A stretch of DNA of 64,000 bases, from positions 1-64,000 of the forward strand of contig JAFAUB010000166.1 of the NCBI GenBank assembly GCA_019243635.1, written 5' to 3'. Source of the DNA: Pseudonocardiales bacterium (GTDB lineage: Bacteria; Actinomycetota; Actinomycetes; Mycobacteriales; Pseudonocardiaceae). Shown here one piece after another: positions 62,367-64,000 of this stretch. The notes beneath the pieces were generated by a model, which saw nothing but the letters and a program-made list of their open reading frames with translations, was not told the origin of the DNA and searched no databases. How positions within the stretch are numbered: the stretch's first letter is position 1; each line of letters begins with the position of its first letter. A program made the translations under genes and the position numbers.

Positions 62367-63961
62367 CACAAGGTGACGGAGCGGATGGTGCGAGCGCCGA
62401 CCGATGGTCCGAGTGCCGCCAGCACCTGGCCGGGAACCGGCCGGTCCACTCGCAACATCATGATCGCATCGGTGCGCGCGGTCGCCTGGCTGATCTGGGC
62501 CGCCTCGATGTTGACATCCGCCTCACCCAGCAGCGTGCCGACGATGCCCATCACGCCCGGACGGTCCGGGTACTCCATGAGGATCGCCTCACCCTGAGCT
62601 CGTAGGTCGAAGTGCCGGCCATCGACCTCGACCAGCTTCTGCGCCTGCGTCGGACCGGACAGCGTCCCCGAGACCGAGTGCACCGTGCCGTCGGAGCAGA
62701 CCCCCCGCACGCTCACGACGCTCCGGTGGCTGGGACTCTCCGGGGCGCTGAGCACGGCGACGGCCACCCCGCGCTCCTGCGCCAGCCGCGGCGCGTTGAC
62801 GAAGGTGACCTGCTCGTCCACGACACCGCTGAAAACGCCGCGCAGCGCCGCGAGCCGCAGGACGGAGACGTCCTCGGCGGCCAGCTCACCGCGCACATCG
62901 ACGGTCACCGACGCGAGCGCGCCGCCGGTCAGCGCGGCCAGCACGATGCCCAGTTTCTGGGTCAGCGGAAGCCAGGGCCGCACCTCCTCGCCCACCGCCC
63001 CGCCACTGATCACGTTCACCGCGTCAGGAACGAACTCGCCGCGCAGCGCTCGCAGCACGCTGCGCGCGACGTCGGTACCCGCCCGGTCCTGCGCCTCGGC
63101 GGTGGAGGCACCCAGGTGCGGCGTGACGACCACCTGCGGGAGCTCGAACAACGGGCTGGCCGTGCACGGCTCGGTGGCGAAGACGTCAATGCCCGCGCCG
63201 CCGACCTGACCGCGCCGCACCGCGTCGGCCAGCGCCTGCTCATCCACCAGACCACCGCGGGCGGCGTTGACGATCAGCACCCCCGGCTTGGTCTTGGCCA
63301 GCTGGTCGGCGCCGATCAGCCCGAGCGTCTCGGGGGTCTTGGGCAGGTGTATCGAGATGGCATCAGCGCGGGAGAGCAGCTCGTCCAGGTCGACCAGCGC
63401 GATGCCCAGCTGCGCGGCCCGCGCCGGTGACACATAGGGGTCGTAGGCGATCAGGTCGGTGCCGAAGGCCGCCAGCCGCTGGGCGACCAACTGGCCGATC
63501 TTGCCCAGGCCCACCACACCGACGGTCTTGCCGGACAGCTCGACACCGCCGAACGAGCTGCGCTTCCATTGCCCGCTACGCAGGCTGGCATCGGCCGCCG
63601 GGATGCGCCGAGCCACCGCGAGCAGCAGCCCGACGGCGTGCTCCGCAGCCGAGACGATGTTGGAGGTGGGCGCGTTGACCACCATCACCCCGCGCTCGGT
63701 GGCCGCCGGCACGTCGACGTTGTCCAACCCGACACCGGCCCTGGCCACGACCTTGAGCCGGGGCGCGTGGCCGAGCGCCTCGGCGTCCACCCGGGTAGCC
63801 GAGCGCACCAGCAGCGCCTCGGCACCGGCCAAGGCCTCGAACAGGGCCGTACGGTCGGTGCCATCGACGTGCTGGACGTCGAGCTCGTCGCCGAAGACGT
63901 CGAGCACCGACGGCGCGAGCTTCTCAGCGATGAGGACGACAGGTCGGCTCAGTGTGGTCAC
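62366..63961 (-). CDS. serA: D-3-phosphoglycerate dehydrogenase
   Basis: 531 residues, the long type-1 form of actinobacteria. The substrate/NAD core has VGVVGLGKIGQLVAQRLAAF (NAD) and NAARGGLVDEQALADAVRRG; the catalytic HLGASTAEAQDRAG lies near residue 280. An intervening domain is followed by a C-terminal ACT domain (ILMEYPDRPGVMGIVGTLLG) for serine feedback. It begins serine synthesis. ATG 63961. Confidence 0.96.
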   Translation of the reverse strand: MTTLSRPVVLIAEKLAPSVLDVFGDELDVQHVDGTDRTALFEALAGAEALLVRSATRVDAEALGHAPRLKVVARAGVGLDNVDVPAATERGVMVVNAPTSNIVSAAEHAVGLLLAVARRIPAADASLRSGQWKRSSFGGVELSGKTVGVVGLGKIGQLVAQRLAAFGTDLIAYDPYVSPARAAQLGIALVDLDELLSRADAISIHLPKTPETLGLIGADQLAKTKPGVLIVNAARGGLVDEQALADAVRRGQVGGAGIDVFATEPCTASPLFELPQVVVTPHLGASTAEAQDRAGTDVARSVLRALRGEFVPDAVNVISGGAVGEEVRPWLPLTQKLGIVLAALTGGALASVTVDVRGELAAEDVSVLRLAALRGVFSGVVDEQVTFVNAPRLAQERGVAVAVLSAPESPSHRSVVSVRGVCSDGTVHSVSGTLSGPTQAQKLVEVDGRHFDLRAQGEAILMEYPDRPGVMGIVGTLLGEADVNIEAAQISQATARTDAIMMLRVDRPVPGQVLAALGPSVGARTIRSVTL

Positions 63962-64000
63962 GGCCGCCCAGTCTAGTTGAGGCGCGGCCCGGTGGTCTCT

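Overview
The window is high-GC actinobacterial DNA. About two thirds of it keeps the gene order of the mycobacterial mutM-to-serA1 segment. Cold-shock-like, DUF397, XRE/flavoprotein and EspG/PPE/DUF3558 genes point to the Pseudonocardiales, probably Pseudonocardiaceae; this is inferred from gene content, not from a marker gene. The only stable RNA genes are tRNA-Glu(CUC) and tRNA-Gln(CUG); there is no rRNA and no CRISPR array.

Bases 1-13,500 are accessory DNA. The left end looks like the edge of an integrative conjugative element (AICE, pSAM2-like): a small hypothetical protein, a Pra/SCO3933-like protein, an excisionase-like HTH protein and a KorSA-like GntR regulator, all on the minus strand. 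A nickel/cobalt permease under a cobalamin riboswitch lies divergent to an ArsR regulator. Next comes a scrap yard with a decayed tRNA-Tyr, the 3' end of another tRNA, two long palindromes, an IS982-type element with perfect 25-bp ends but a frameshifted transposase, and a second, internally deleted copy of the pra-like gene. An XRE regulator/flavoprotein pair, an IS3-family element and a DadA-like flavoenzyme follow.

Bases 13,500-46,650 are mostly housekeeping: a Baeyer-Villiger-type monooxygenase, mutM-rnc-rpmF-yceD-sepIVA, coaD-rsmD, a vanadium haloperoxidase, pyc, ggt, recG, rpmB, ung, thiL, DUF3515, ddl, cysteine dioxygenase, gpsA, cofC, ppk1, mutT1, leuD-leuC and a divergent IclR regulator. 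Decay scars sit between them: a SARP/acyl-CoA ligase junction, an XRE gene cut by one in-frame TGA, and a PLP enzyme reduced to its two ends. Two copies of one palindromic repeat family (after ddl and between leuC and leuD) show compensatory base changes.

Bases 46,650-64,000 hold a truncated L-FucNAc polysaccharide locus (a glycosyltransferase preceded by a 17-bp tandem repeat carrying its RBS, a CapF/WbjC-like reductase, and the frameshifted start of a UDP-sugar 2-epimerase), a membrane-anchored protein, an integrase remnant near the two tRNAs, two FAD monooxygenases and a peroxidase scrap. cimA follows, behind what looks like a complete transcription attenuator: a 9-residue Val/Ile-rich leader peptide, an alternative stem, and a 10-bp hairpin with six U. 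Then come DUF397, a coiled-coil protein, a cold-shock-like protein, an orphan EspG-PPE-DUF3558-WXG-like operon, leuB and serA.

Metabolically, leuB, leuC, leuD and cimA supply branched-chain amino acids, pyc and serA feed central carbon and serine metabolism, and cofC implies F420. The strongest new leads are the cimA attenuator, the covarying palindrome family, and the layered decay in the 5-8 kb region.
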